This document shows, one piece after another, positions 21,915 to 33,420 of a stretch of 37,192 nucleotides of DNA (positions are counted from its first letter, which is position 1; every line of letters starts with the position of its first letter). The stretch comes from Liolophura sinensis (taxonomy: Eukaryota; Mollusca; Polyplacophora; Chitonida; Chitonidae). The notes beneath the pieces were generated by a model, which had not been told where the DNA came from, did no database searches, and saw only the letters and a program-made list of their open reading frames with translations. The stretch is taken from the NCBI RefSeq assembly GCF_032854445.1, contig NC_088295.1:89698644-89735835 (forward strand). The letters are read 5' to 3'. The translations under genes and the position numbers were made by a program.

Positions 21915-22055
21915 TGACATCCTTTCAAGCCTCATTACCGCGATTCCAATGACTTTACGGTTGCACAAGATTTCTGCAGGAAATATGCTGGAGGTGACAG
22001 TGATGAAGGTATAGATGTAAAGTAGTCTAACACAGTAGCCCTACATGTCGGAGAT
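21915..22055 (+). pseudogene. Diverged second copy of 21505-21660 segment
   Basis: CAAGATTTCT at 21966 matches CAAGATTTCT at 21557 (offset 409 bp). Flanking words match in order: CTGACATC before it, and AGTGATGAA then CACAGTAGC and ACATGT after it. The frame giving NDFTVAQDF…GGDSDEGIDVK ends at the TAG at 22022-22024. The acceptor-like pyrimidine tract of the first copy is not conserved. It appears to be a local tandem duplication with substantial decay. Confidence 0.4.
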
Positions 22056-22143
22056 AGTTTCTGTACATGGCGGCATGTCACCAAAGCAGAACACAGTCCT
22101 GATCAACGATGAATGTGTACTCATTCTGCAACAGCTAGTCAAA

Positions 22144-22263
22144 CAATCGTCAAGCCAGTCCGACAATCGTCAAGCCAGACCGACAATCGTCAAGCCAGTC
22201 CGACAATCGCCAAGCCAGTCCGATAATCGTCAAGCCAGTCCGACAATCGTCAAGCCAGTCCGA
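22144..22263. repeat. 20-bp minisatellite, six copies
   Basis: Six contiguous copies of CAATCGTCAAGCCAGTCCGA, with single substitutions in three of them (CCAGACCGA, ATCGCC, TAATCG). The array ends with a partial CATTCAC. The short open frame through it has a 60-bp (20-residue) period and is a by-product. There are no spacers between repeats, so it is not a CRISPR array. Confidence 0.95.
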
Positions 22264-24280
22264 CATTCACACGTCTGTCGATTGTGTACTCGGCATTCAC
22301 TGGGCCAGAAAGGTAATTACCCGGCAAAGCCGCTCTGAACTTTTATAGCAGTCAGGAAAAAGGATGAATGCGAGATTTCTGAGCCAAAGAATCCTGATGT
22401 CGTTCCAAGACCTTTTTATTCTTAGATGTTTTAGTTAAAGGAGCTAGCCTGGAGCCGCCATATCTTGTCATTACACTCATCTCCATTGACTAGAAAGCGA
22501 TCTCTTGGGGATTTGAGCTTTAAGCTGTCTCACCGCCCTCCTCAATATCTTCGTGAATGTGGACAGGATGACGGTAACGCTGCAGGCCTATCTACTGAGT
22601 TCTGGCGATGACAGGTTTCACGGCGTACAGGCGATAGTATGGCGGATAAGCACAGTCAATTCAATCAGCATGCTTAGTATAATGTAGATTGGGAATTGAG
22701 GAAGTCGACCGTCAGAGCAAACTGAGTTAGTGCTAGGCCAGGCCTTGCGATTTTGCACCTGGGGAATTCTGCTGAGGTACAGAAAGTGGCTTAAGGACGT
22801 GATGATGGAACCTAATGTGATTATACTGGTGGATGATAAAATCAACCGGAAAATAGAGCTGATAAACCCGAGGTCAGGGCGTAAGGTTATCATGTTATAC
22901 ATGCGGTCATTAGGGAGGGTTAGAGAGGGTTTAAGTACACAAGCATCCGGTGTTAAGGTTTATGCATGCAACAGACTCAGTTATTAGTGGGGCTGCGGGC
23001 TGCCGGGAATCGGAGGCGGGGGAGTGGGGTGTGAGGATTGTTATTACGTCCAATACCGTTCTCTCCATCACAACAATCTTTCCATTGTGAAACATCATCC
23101 CCTCGTTACTATTTGTTAGGATGTCAACTGTGCGTAAATCAGCTTAAGACCGCACTAGTCTTTGTGAAATCGCTAGAATCGCAGCTCTCTCAATCAATAA
23201 TTTATCACCAACGTCATTGCAATTCTTCAGTTTATGTGTGTAGCAAAAACTTTAGCTTTGCAAATTTTGTAAACTGAAACCTTCTAAGTGTTTGGAGCGT
23301 TATTTTCGTAATCCCTGGAGACAATGTGATTATCGGCTATCCATTAAGCAGGCAGCGTGATTTGACACACCCTGTGGTGGTGCTTGCATGGCCTCTATTT
23401 AGTCGTATAGTTCGTCGTTCACACAATCAATAACCATATATATACCCGTACCACGAAGGTGGCGACTTACAGCGCTTTCCCGAGGTTTACACCTCCTAAG
23501 CACACTAACCAAGAATAGTACAGAATGATAACAGCGAATCACTGTTCTTTGTAATTCTGCGATTTAGCTATACTCCACGACCTGGTATGTAAACACGTGT
23601 AAGACTTCAAAAAGTGGCGTCACTCACACCACTGCAATTTTCTACAGTAAAAGTATAAGTCTTATCGAGAAATCGGGCATCCAAAACATCACCATTGGCG
23701 GATAACTCTGCCGGATTTAACCTCTCATGAGTATTACACGGTAAGCATCATTTAGCCACTGCTGATTACTAAGTATTCCCTTAGAACGTGTAAATACATT
23801 ACACACCCATAACGTTTTGCGTCCATCGTATGTGGTTATATATTGTCTACACACGGTGTGCTATCATCCATGTGGACAGTTTCTGTCGGTGACAGTAGCC
23901 ACATTTATTTGTAGCTTTATATTGCGCTTTATCTGACACAGAGTCCCGGACTGCAGAGACTGAGAAGACTCAGTAAATTTTTTTTTTACTTTATAGTTCC
24001 ATGAGGAGCAGACCTATGCTTTAGTGTTTTCCATACCTTTTTACTGGTAGGAAAGTGCCAAGCGTCAAACATGAAAGGGTATATTTCACTTGATACATAG
24101 GGCACGAATTTTTAAATCTTTGTTTCTGCATACTGTAGAAAAAACATCTAATAGTAGAGTCTCGGTGTGTTTCATTGAGCGTTTGTATTCTGAAGTGTAT
24201 AATCAAATGCCTAATTGATCGTGCGAATAAATCGAATTTGAAAATAGGAAGTTCCTGCCGTTAATCGCAAAAGAGTGTCC
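22264..24280. other. Gene-free spacer
   Basis: Short frames only, including overlapping ones on both strands at 22618-22987, without a domain pattern. No array, SINE or RNA gene seen. Confidence 0.5.
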
Positions 24281-24386
24281 ATGTATGAGGGAACAAGATG
24301 GCTCTATGAGGGAACAAGATGGCTGTACGAGGCAACAAGATGGCTGTACAAGGGAACAAGCTGGCTGTATGAGGGAACAGGACGGA
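24281..24386. repeat. 21-bp minisatellite, five copies
   Basis: About five tandem copies of ATGAGGGAACAAGATGGCTGT with substitutions (CTCTATGAGG, TACGAGGCAAC, TACAAGGGAAC, GAACAGGACGG). It ends near GACGGATGAATAAGC. Confidence 0.85.
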
Positions 24387-24670
24387 TGAATAAGCTGCAG
24401 GTATCACCTTCACAGTGGAGGTGTTACTGTTAATGCTGATTCAGGATGAGACTAATACAATAGTAGAGGTCTCCTTGGTATTTATCTACTGAGTTCATAC
24501 AGAGGCTAAACGTGTAACAGATGAATATGGATTAGTCTGTATCTAAGATTATAAGTGTGGTGATATCGCTCGTGTCAGCTAGAGATCAGGTGATCATTTG
24601 CAATATAATCAGAAAAGACAAAGGGTCACGGCTAGGGTGTACAGTGCTACATTCTGCACAGACGTGTGGG

Positions 24671-24825
24671 AATATACAGGGGTTCATGGGGACACACGAG
24701 GGTACACAAGGGCATATACTGGTGTACACACGGGGAATATAGTGGTGTACAAGAGGGCATATACCGATTTACACGGGGATCTTCACTGGTGTACACGTGA
24801 GCATACCCTTGTGTACACGTAGCAT
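24671..24825. repeat. Degenerate GTACAC/GGGG minisatellite
   Basis: Irregular repeats of words such as GGGCATATACTGGTGTACAC, GGGGAATATAGTGGTGTACA and GGGCATATACCGATTTACAC, with spacing of about 22-32 bp. The palindrome TGTACA/GTGTACAC recurs. The region has no coding meaning. A G-rich, GTACACG-containing stretch occurs at the corresponding place upstream of block 2 in copy B (about 30770-30860). Confidence 0.6.
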
Positions 24826-25307
24826 CTGTCAGCTACATGCTCTCGATCAGGGTTACTTCTTTAGGCAGGATGCCAGCAACAAACAGAGGATAATTAATGG
24901 CTTCAGATTATTACAAAAAATGTCAGAATCCTCGCGGCAAAAAATGTCAAGTTCTAAAACAAAGAAAAAAAAACCCTGAATAGTTGATCTGCGCAAAGAA
25001 TCGATAAAAGTTGCATCCATTGTGGAATACGATCGGCATTGGAATTTTCTCTCCTTCCGTAATAATGTTCAAGGGCTCCATGAATAAATTCAGTGTCAAT
25101 CTATTTCCACAGAGACTTGCACATTTTAGGCAGTGCTCATTTTAGATGAATACAGAGGAAGTGCAACAGATGTACAAATATACATTAACTTTACCTAAAC
25201 AGAAAAGACGGAAAGTAAATGAAATACATGAAATTTATACATGTAGACTGGAAATTAAGCTGCACGTCTAGTCAAATCCTAGCTTGATACAATGGAGAGC
25301 TCTGGTT

Positions 25308-25613
25308 TTACTTCATGGGGGAAGCCACATTTATATCTGTTATGTACAAATAAAGTAGATGAAGCTGGTTATACACATCAATTTCTTCTCTGACCTTCAG
25401 AACAAAAGGGCGAATAAATGAGAGTTGGAGCAGCAGAGTGTAGTCTACAATGCGAGTGAGATTTGCTGTACCTATTCGTTCGGCACCATCAAAATATTCT
25501 TCAAGTTTTACTTCATTTGTGGTGATGATAACGTCCACAAGAATCTTGCTTACTGTGCACAACCATGAATCCGTATTACCCATAAAAACATTCTCAGAGA
25601 TGTTAAACAACAA
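25308..25613 (-). CDS. Hypothetical 101-residue frame, possible coding fragment
   Basis: A minus-strand frame from an ATG at 25613 to the TAA at 25308-25310. Composition is balanced (mixed acidic, hydrophobic and polar residues, for example VKLEEYFDGAERIGTANL and RPFVLKVREEIDVYNQ) and unlike the Ile/Phe/Tyr/Cys-rich chance frames elsewhere in the window. I do not recognise a domain, signal peptide or membrane segment. It lies within the stretch of copy A that has no counterpart in copy B, so it could be a retroposed or transposon-derived fragment, or one exon of a gene. No canonical minus-strand AATAAA was seen just downstream. Function unknown. Confidence 0.3.
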   Translation of the reverse strand: MLFNISENVFMGNTDSWLCTVSKILVDVIITTNEVKLEEYFDGAERIGTANLTRIVDYTLLLQLSFIRPFVLKVREEIDVYNQLHLLYLYITDINVASPMK

Positions 25614-28600
25614 TGAAATAAAAAATAATTAAAAAGAAATATCAGGTTTCACGGGGAATTATATTTCCTCATCAAACTATGCATCAACATGGCTTCCGTT
25701 ATTAGTTTTATACCACACATTCTATCACTTTTATTTTCGCACTTCATTAACATAATCTCGCAAACTTTCAATTCGCAAGAAAATGTAGAAATTCTTTTTG
25801 TACCATATTGTGCTGAAATGGCACTTTTACGATAAAACAATTGAATAATGCAATTTATAAAGTGTTATAATTGAAGAATGGGAGTTGTTTTAGCAGGTTC
25901 CAGAGTAATGGTATCACAAACAGGTAAAACAACCAGAAATATGTTTACAAGGTTATTCTCACGTTAACTGCTTCGCATGTTACATAATCCCGATAGGATT
26001 TGCTAAGCAACATGATTAAAATACAACTCCAGAAAATCACATTCCAAGCACATTAGTAAATAGCCTTCACTTTGGCATCTAAAACGTGAAATTAAATTGG
26101 ATCAAAGTGGATGGATGTGTTTTTAAAGCAGATTAAACCTAAATGAAATGAGCTAGTATAAACCAACAGATATCATTAGTTAAAAGTTTTCCTGTGTGGT
26201 GAAAAAGTTCATGTAGGGTACTAAAACCACTCGTTATTGATGTGCTGTCATATACCTTTTTTTATCAGGATTTCTTCTAGAATGAACGCGAACAGTGCTG
26301 AAAAAGTTATCTGAAGTATTTTCTGAACAATTAATTTTGCAAGGCGCCATCAGAATCTAATGAATGTGTATATATGTGCTCCTGCACAATGAGATTTATC
26401 ATCCTTTTTTGTTGATAAAAAAAATCGTGTTGGCAAATACAGCACGGTAATTGCGGACAATTTTTTATTTGGTTCTGAAAGCAAATGTGACAGATGTTAT
26501 GGGATGATTGTCCGGGACGTATGTTTTATGAAGAAAAAATGTTGGAGCGATGACTGATGGACAAATATAACTGACTAATCACAAAACATGGAGTGGTATG
26601 GTTAAAGACGTGATACAGTGGATGTACAGGAATGGTTGGTGGGGTTGTAAGGTGGACGAACTATTCACAATATTATCGTAATCATCCGCCTATTTCAAAA
26701 TCTTTACAAGCTTCTAAAAACCAGATGTTTTATGAATTGATAAGTAGACGATTTTGAACTAAACTGGAATCCTAGTAAATACCAGGCGTTTGACTGAAAG
26801 AAACTTTCGCATGACAAGCAAAAAACCAAACGGGGGATATTAGACTTTTTGACAGGGGTAAAACCGTCACTGACGAATTTAGTTGGAAATCAATGAACGT
26901 GTATTAACCTGTGACACTAGATTTTTATTTAGAAAAGCGCACAAAGGATATAAACTGAGTGTTTATGGAAAAGCAGAACCATGAGAACACGTAAATCCAC
27001 ACAACAAGTATAATCCCTATGGTGAAATAAATGTTAAAATCATTCTTACAACAACTGGTTGGTTATAAAAAAAATAGTTGGTCACAATGTTCGGCTTATG
27101 TAGGACTATTATTCAGAGAGTGGTAGGAGATTCTCGCCTTCAAAGCATGACAGATGACATGAATGATGATCACATCTGTAAACCACATCCATGCTCATGT
27201 CCTTTGTATTACATTCAAAAATGCCTTTCTCTTGATGTTTGATTCAACCGCAATTTGCTGACAACACTGAAATCATGGAGTGTTTGCAGCACCTTTGCAT
27301 GGACATTGTTCAATTACAATAACTGTACATTTGTACTGTCTTAAATAACCGTGTAGTGTCAATACCGACGTACGGATCAGTGAGTCTTGATCAGTGATAA
27401 ATGAATAGATTGTGTATATAGTTTGATTAGGTAGTTGACTGGTTGATCTATTGGTTGAATGAGCTGAGTATACTGCAAACAAACTTTCATTCGGACTTGT
27501 AATTACAGTGGAGAAGTACCTCAGAAGTGTCAGCAAATACACATCATCTCTATAAGGCAAAGCGGTCCGGCGGGAGGCATTGATTTTCTGCGATGTTACC
27601 TTGTACAGATCAGAGTCGGTCAAACTCCTCTATTCTCTAGCGGATGGACACCACATTATGTCCATTCAGTTCAAAACACTTTGAATGACATTTCTGTGTC
27701 AATTTGTTCGACATAAGTACAACTTCCAGTTTCCTGTAAATACCGTATAATAGCTCTCGTGAGCACGTGTTTATGTCAGCGAGATCCCAAGTGCGTCAAA
27801 GAAGTACAAACGAAGACCATAAAGCATTTTATGGCGACACTAACCTACCTAAGTGGTCACCATTAACTGTTTACTTTGAAAAAGTATAATACGACCGTAT
27901 ATGTATAAACCTTCCGGAGTGGGTAGAAATAAAATTTCAAACATAATCGGTATACATCTACATTAATTTAACTTGCAAACTTCTCAGGCAACAACCCACA
28001 CGCACAGAAATAAACAACAGGAACCTCGCCAGTTCTCGGTAGCGATGAGATTTGCCACGAAACCATACATCTGGCGAACACTTGCCATTGTTATGGCGCT
28101 CTGGTCAGTCTCCAGTTCCATAAGTCAGTTTAAAGTTTTCCCTGCTTCCCTGCCCTCGGATCTATTAACCACTTCATGAATGTTTTCAATTTCAAATGGA
28201 AATGAAGAGGTTTCGTCAAGTTATTTCAGAAAAAATTGGATCAGAGATGTTTCTATTCAATTATATCTTTCATCCGAGATTTTCCAGTACATCGACAGCT
28301 TCCTTCGGTAGAAGGTGTGTTTGGATTCACCAAAAATCAATACAGTTCTTACACATGTGTTGAGTCAAACTGTTTACCGCTAAACAAGGACAGGTTTGCA
28401 GACTGACAAAAACTCTGGCTACAAATAAAATCACCAAAGACAAATAATGTGTCGGAAACTCTAGTAACAGAAAACTTAAACTGGTTTGGCCTCGTTGGTT
28501 TGTTAATGCCTGTGACATTTTTGTGAATTCAATAAAAACTTTGAGAATCTTTGGATTAATAAAACATTACTGGTAACGGGCAATGAAAAACGTTACAGTT

Positions 28601-28690
28601 GCAAGGGAAAGTCGATTCAATCCGAAGACTGTTGCTCATGATAATAACGACTTAGCTCTGAAAAGTCCGCGAGAATAAAAAAAGCCAGCA

Positions 28691-29556
28691 AGCTGTTGGC
28701 ATGTACGTGTCACGCGACCCAAGAGAAACAGGTATACTTTTGTACCATAGCCTTCAAATTCCTCCAACAGTAGCTATTACTCAAGCTGTGGTGTTTAGCA
28801 CGACTGGAGACTCCGAAGTCATTAAAATAAAAATCACTTTCAGCGAGCGTGAGAATTCTATCACAACAATGTAACGACTTTAATCAGGAACAAGCCTTGG
28901 TAACATGAGGCTGCAGAGCTGGTGTATTCAGTCTCAGAGCGGAAGTACATTGCTCTGTGGAAAGAAGATATCTGTTTCACAACACCTGGCCTCTTATGTC
29001 AGCCTATCTGAAGAAAAAAAACCTACGGCATCGGTCGTGTGTAGCATTATGATTCTTTGTGCGGACGAGATTCGCTGAGGAAGCTGTTGGATTGATCAAA
29101 CTGATGGTAATCCCTTTACTGAAGTCATTATTCGCTGCGGCTGAGTCTCTGGGATCTGACCGAATGCCGACCTCCTGAGATCACCAGTTCATACCCGGAG
29201 GCCAAACTCATACCGACAGCCAAGGCTCCATCTACAAATTAGGTTTATCACCGTGAATACTGAACGGGCATTCAGAGCTTACTTTAACACTGGCACATAA
29301 GGATTCCAACGACTGAAGTAAAAAAGAAAGGTTTTGCTCATGCAAATTTTTTTTTTTTTTTTTTTTTTTATCATCTTGCATCTTGAAAATATCCTTAATT
29401 ACGCCGGTATCAAGGCGGATTAACCAGTCGGTGAAGCGGAAGTGGAGTGTTTGACTCACCTCTGCACACGGCACGCTTCACGAGCGAGTCCAAAATACCG
29501 CTGATAAACAGATTAATAACGGATCGGGGGCAAAAGGTGTTTGTCTCAATCTTGTT
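28691..29556. other. Gene-free spacer with a long T run
   Basis: No gene visible. A run of 23 T lies at 29347-29369; on the minus strand this would be a poly(A) stretch, as at the end of a retroposed copy, but I could not define an element ending there. Confidence 0.5.
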
Positions 29557-29630
29557 ACAGTTTTCGTCAGTTTTCGCCAGTTTTCCTCAGTTTTCCCCAT
29601 TTTCCCCCAGTTTTCCTCAGTTTTCCCCAG
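29557..29630. repeat. 10-bp minisatellite CAGTTTTCCT/C
   Basis: About seven tandem copies of a 10-bp unit (TCAGTTTTCG, CCAGTTTTCC, TCAGTTTTCC, CCATTTTCCC and so on), strongly pyrimidine-biased on the plus strand. Confidence 0.9.
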
Positions 29631-30663
29631 GCATCAGACTGGTCTATAAGTTAGCCTTCTCTCCCTTGCTAAGCACTAACGCGGTCGTCGTTTTTTCTCG
29701 CTGTTTGTCTCAAATAAGTGTAATTTGGTAAAAACGACCAAAATAATACAACTTCATAAAATACTGATTTATCTATTTATTACTATTGATCATATATTAC
29801 TATATGTACCGCAGCGGTATCTATCACAACCTTAGACGGCGTGGTTCGACCAAGCTTACTGATGTTAGCTATTGCGCGAATCAACATTTTCATGTTTTAA
29901 AACTTTATTAGTATTTCCGTGAATTACATGTACATTTGACTACACTCTCACTGTCATCGGAACAAAGAAAATACCAAAAACAATCAGGACAACTTCAAGG
30001 TAGTCAGACAACTGCTTCGAAAATTAAACAATGTACCAATGGACAAATTGTGGGTTCACGGCTTAGTGTATCCAACCTTTGGTATTGATCGTTATATATA
30101 TATGTTTTACATGCTGTTCACAATACAACTGTTCACAATACAACTGTTCGCCAAAGTTTTCGCTTTCGGTTTGCAGTTTACAGCTGGCCAATGTACCTGT
30201 TGATTGTTTGTTAAGTCCTTACCAAACATATCACCTGAGGGTCACGGTTTCCACCTGGTGTACCACACGTTGGATACAGGTAAATAATTTACCGCATGCG
30301 TTATTCGTTTCACTGGTAAAACTAGTACCTATGGTAACTAGTAAGCACTGAGTATTTGCAGGAATGTGAAAATGTATAGTCTACGTAAGAGTTGTAACAG
30401 TTATAAGGATTGGCTTCACCTGAGATTTGTGCCTTTTGTTTAATATCCTCAATTACGTGTTTGGCCTCACCACAAAGTGCTAGTAACCATGTGCTGTGTT
30501 ATCCATTTATAATCAGTTTATATTCGGCGATATCAGACACAATTCTCTCGCTTACAAGGGCTAAGATAGGTCAACCCTAATACAAGTCCCCTAAGTGAAA
30601 TCATCAGGCGTTAGATAGAAGCCAGAGGCGTGGATACGAATTAACCTTAACTATTAACAATAC
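29631..30663. other. Gene-free spacer
   Basis: No gene seen. A 15-bp tandem pair, CTGTTCACAATACAA, lies at 30114-30128 and 30129-30143. Short frames of 90 codons or fewer look random. Confidence 0.5.
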
Positions 30664-33420
30664 GTGTGGTGCGCTCTGCTTAGGTGGATCAGGCGGTCAG
30701 TGATGATTTGATCAGGGACCACTAGAGGCCTAATTATGCAAAGATTTACATCACGGTTCCACGTGTGTAGGGGGGATACACTGGGGTTAACGGGGAGGGA
30801 GATACACGAAGGAGTGGGTGGGTTTTTTTACGGGAGGTGGGGCGTACACGAGTGAACAAGTGCTATCGGCCATTTCAGCCGAATTAACGCGTTCACGGAC
30901 AGTTCTTCAGTAAAATTTCCATCGGCTGTTACAAGATAATTAATGACTTCAGTTTACGGGTGAAATGGTGGGTATTTCTCAGTTAAAGATTAAACTTCCA
31001 AGCAAAAAAAAAAAAAGAAAGAAAATTTCGATGATTCCCGTGAGGTATCGATTAAAATTTGCATTCATTGTGCAATAAGATCGGAAAAGGAATTTTCATA
31101 AGAATGTTCAATACCTTCATGAATAAATCCAATACCAATTGTACCGGAGAGGCTTTCATAGTTTACACAGAACTCCCTCTGGAGATAAGAGACGACGGGT
31201 ATGATAGATAGAGAAATAACTAAGACCTGTATACTACAATACAGGGTGCCTAATTAATGGCATCATGTGACACTCGCTTGTGCATGCGGCATTTCCCATC
31301 CTGTACATAAATACTGCCCGCCTGTTTACACAGAGGCATCCACAAGTTGACATGAAGTGTAACTCCAGGCAATACAGTCTGGTTACAAGAGGATTCATAA
31401 TAAGAGGAAGAAATGATTTTGATCTTAACTACAGTCCTGGTGAAAAGCGTGAAAGGCGTTTAGAGTTTGACCAAAAAAAGCCTTCATAAGAGAAGCAAAA
31501 AACTGAATTGGCGACCTTAGGTACCGAGACGTGATCTCCGACACGAGATGAAGCCTCAACACTGGAACTTACACTAAGGAATTCATCAGGAAATCAATAC
31601 ATCATACTCTGACGCTAGATTCCATTTAGGGAACTGCCTAAAAAGGGTATAAATGGAGAGCTTTGGGGGAAAACGAAACGCTTTCCATCAACCCTCAAGG
31701 TGACGTTAAGTGACATTGAGATAGAAGTGCAAAGCGAAGTGTAACAACCTGGAAGTTTACAATAACATAAAGGTTAAAACAATTGATATTAGGCCGGATG
31801 TGTATAGTCAGAATGTAATATCTGAAACTTTATACTTATTGGTACAGAGGCATAATCTTGTTAACTAATCGATATCGTGGGTTATAATATTATTAATCAA
31901 GAGGAATTAGAGTTTGGCTTGGAATAAACAAACGCTTTAGCACTTCTGTGAGATGAACAGCTTTATAGCTAAGCTGCACGCTGTAACAGCCGATGGAAGA
32001 ACATTTGTTTAACTGTTACAGTGAACAACTGATTCTTTCTCCAAATTTCATCCAAGGATGATTGATGAATTGAGAAATTTATGGTACATATCACTGGGTA
32101 TTCGACTTGTTTCCAACTTCAAAATGCGAGCAAAATTTCGTGTACCTGAATGGAAACAAAACTGCTTAATTCTGTCAAGAAGATACATGAACAAATATGA
32201 CGCCTGTGCCATTAACATGAAACAGTGATATGCTGTTATGGTGTTTACGGTTTATTTGTATGCTTACGGTTTTACGTCGTGATTAACAACTTTTCAATCA
32301 TGAGACAATGAGGGGTCATTAGTTGTGTGTTCGTATACTGTGTCTTATTCTGGCAGAGCAAAAGTATATCGCAAAAGTTCTACTGCCAATGAAGTATCAT
32401 GACGAGGACACCAGACATGACACCCGACCCAGTCAAATTGTACTGGCACCGGGCTAACAAGGTTTTCTTGCTCTTTCCTCTTAATGCTGAGTGCCAAGCG
32501 AAGCAGTGACAAGTGCCAGTTTTAAAATCGTTGGTATAACCCGACCCTTTTTTGAACCCAAGGATCCAACCTTGAGGCGGAAGATATAACCGTTAGTTCA
32601 TGCACCGAAGTGGTTTATTTGTATGTTCCCGGCACCATCTCATCAGAGCATTAATTGTAATCATGGGATTTTGGTCAAAATCAAAATTTGGTCTCAATAA
32701 ATTACTTAGCAACCCCTGCACGCGGTATCAGAACGCACAATTAACCACATAAAGCCAACTTTAACACATGCATATATACCACTAATTCATCACACCCTTC
32801 ATTTCCAAGCGTTAAACAAGATCTAGCTGATTTAACTAATCAATAAATACGAAAAGTGAGCCATCGTGGAGTCAGCTAAACTAACCTGGCCACTGACGTG
32901 TGGCCTGCATGGTTTAACTTCACACTGAGTTGATCCATGGGGAGCTGTTTAGGTTTCACCGGACACAAATCAATCAACGACATCACACAACATGTTTTCA
33001 ATTTTAAATGGAAATGGAGACGTTCTGCATTATCAATGAAGAAAAAACACCTGATAAAAACATCTTCTATCCCATTATGCCAAACTATCGAGATTTCTCA
33101 GTAACACCAAGGGCTTTCATACCCTAGCTGGAGCATAACGTGTCTTGTGATTTCCTAATCAACAAATCAATAGTCTTGTTACATCTGCCAAGCGAAAACG
33201 TTGACCCGTAAACACGAACGGGTTTGCGAATTGGCAAAAACCGACGACAAAAACAAGATGAAGTCCTGAAGATTCCTGGCCAGCCTTCTTGTTAGAAGTT
33301 TGTCAAACGCAAAAACTATAACCGCGGGAAAACCCAAATGGACTAAATCCAATAATTATTTATTGATGAGTGCGGCTGAGAACAAACAAGTTTGAACTTC
33401 GCGAAAAGAAGCGAAGAGTT
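30664..33420. repeat. Segmental duplication, copy B
   Basis: Partner of 24555-28690, in the same orientation and with the same block order. Matching words include GATAATTAATGACTTCAG, TTCATGAATAAATCC, GATTTTGATCTTAACTACAG, TTTTCAATTTTAAATGGAAA and GTTTGCGAATTGGCAAAAAC. The spacing between the third and fourth blocks (about 1.28 kb here, 1.16 kb in A) is similar in both copies, which favours duplication of one contiguous segment over separate small repeats. A poly(A) run (31004-31016) is inside the second block. The short plus-strand frame at 31280-31489 overlaps a matching block but is not kept open in copy A, so it is not treated as a gene. Confidence 0.75.

Larger units (their letters stand above)
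24555..28690. repeat. Segmental duplication, copy A
   Basis: Copy A of a direct, collinear duplication whose partner is 30664-33420. Alignable blocks, with their partners, are 24555-24600 (30664-30710), 24889-25116 (30934-31152), 26735-26968 (31391-31667), 28126-28540 (32943-33320) and, more weakly, 28575-28685 (33315-33415). Examples of matching words: GATAATTAATGGCTTCAG, CCATGAATAAATT, GATTTTGAACTAAACTGGAA, TTTTCAATTTCAAATGGAAA, GTTTGCAGACTGACAAAAAC. No shared reading frame or stop-free window is kept. Between its second and third blocks copy A has about 1.3 kb more than copy B, so something was inserted in A or lost from B. It may be an old tandem duplication, or an unrecognised large repeat present twice. 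Confidence 0.75.

Noticed and set aside
22144-22263. CRISPR-like direct repeats
   Set aside because: Units are contiguous with no unique spacers and the genome context is animal; it is a minisatellite.
27273-27623. 116-codon minus-strand frame in duplication copy A
   Set aside because: No domain, and no corresponding frame noticed in copy B; length is within chance for this many kilobases.
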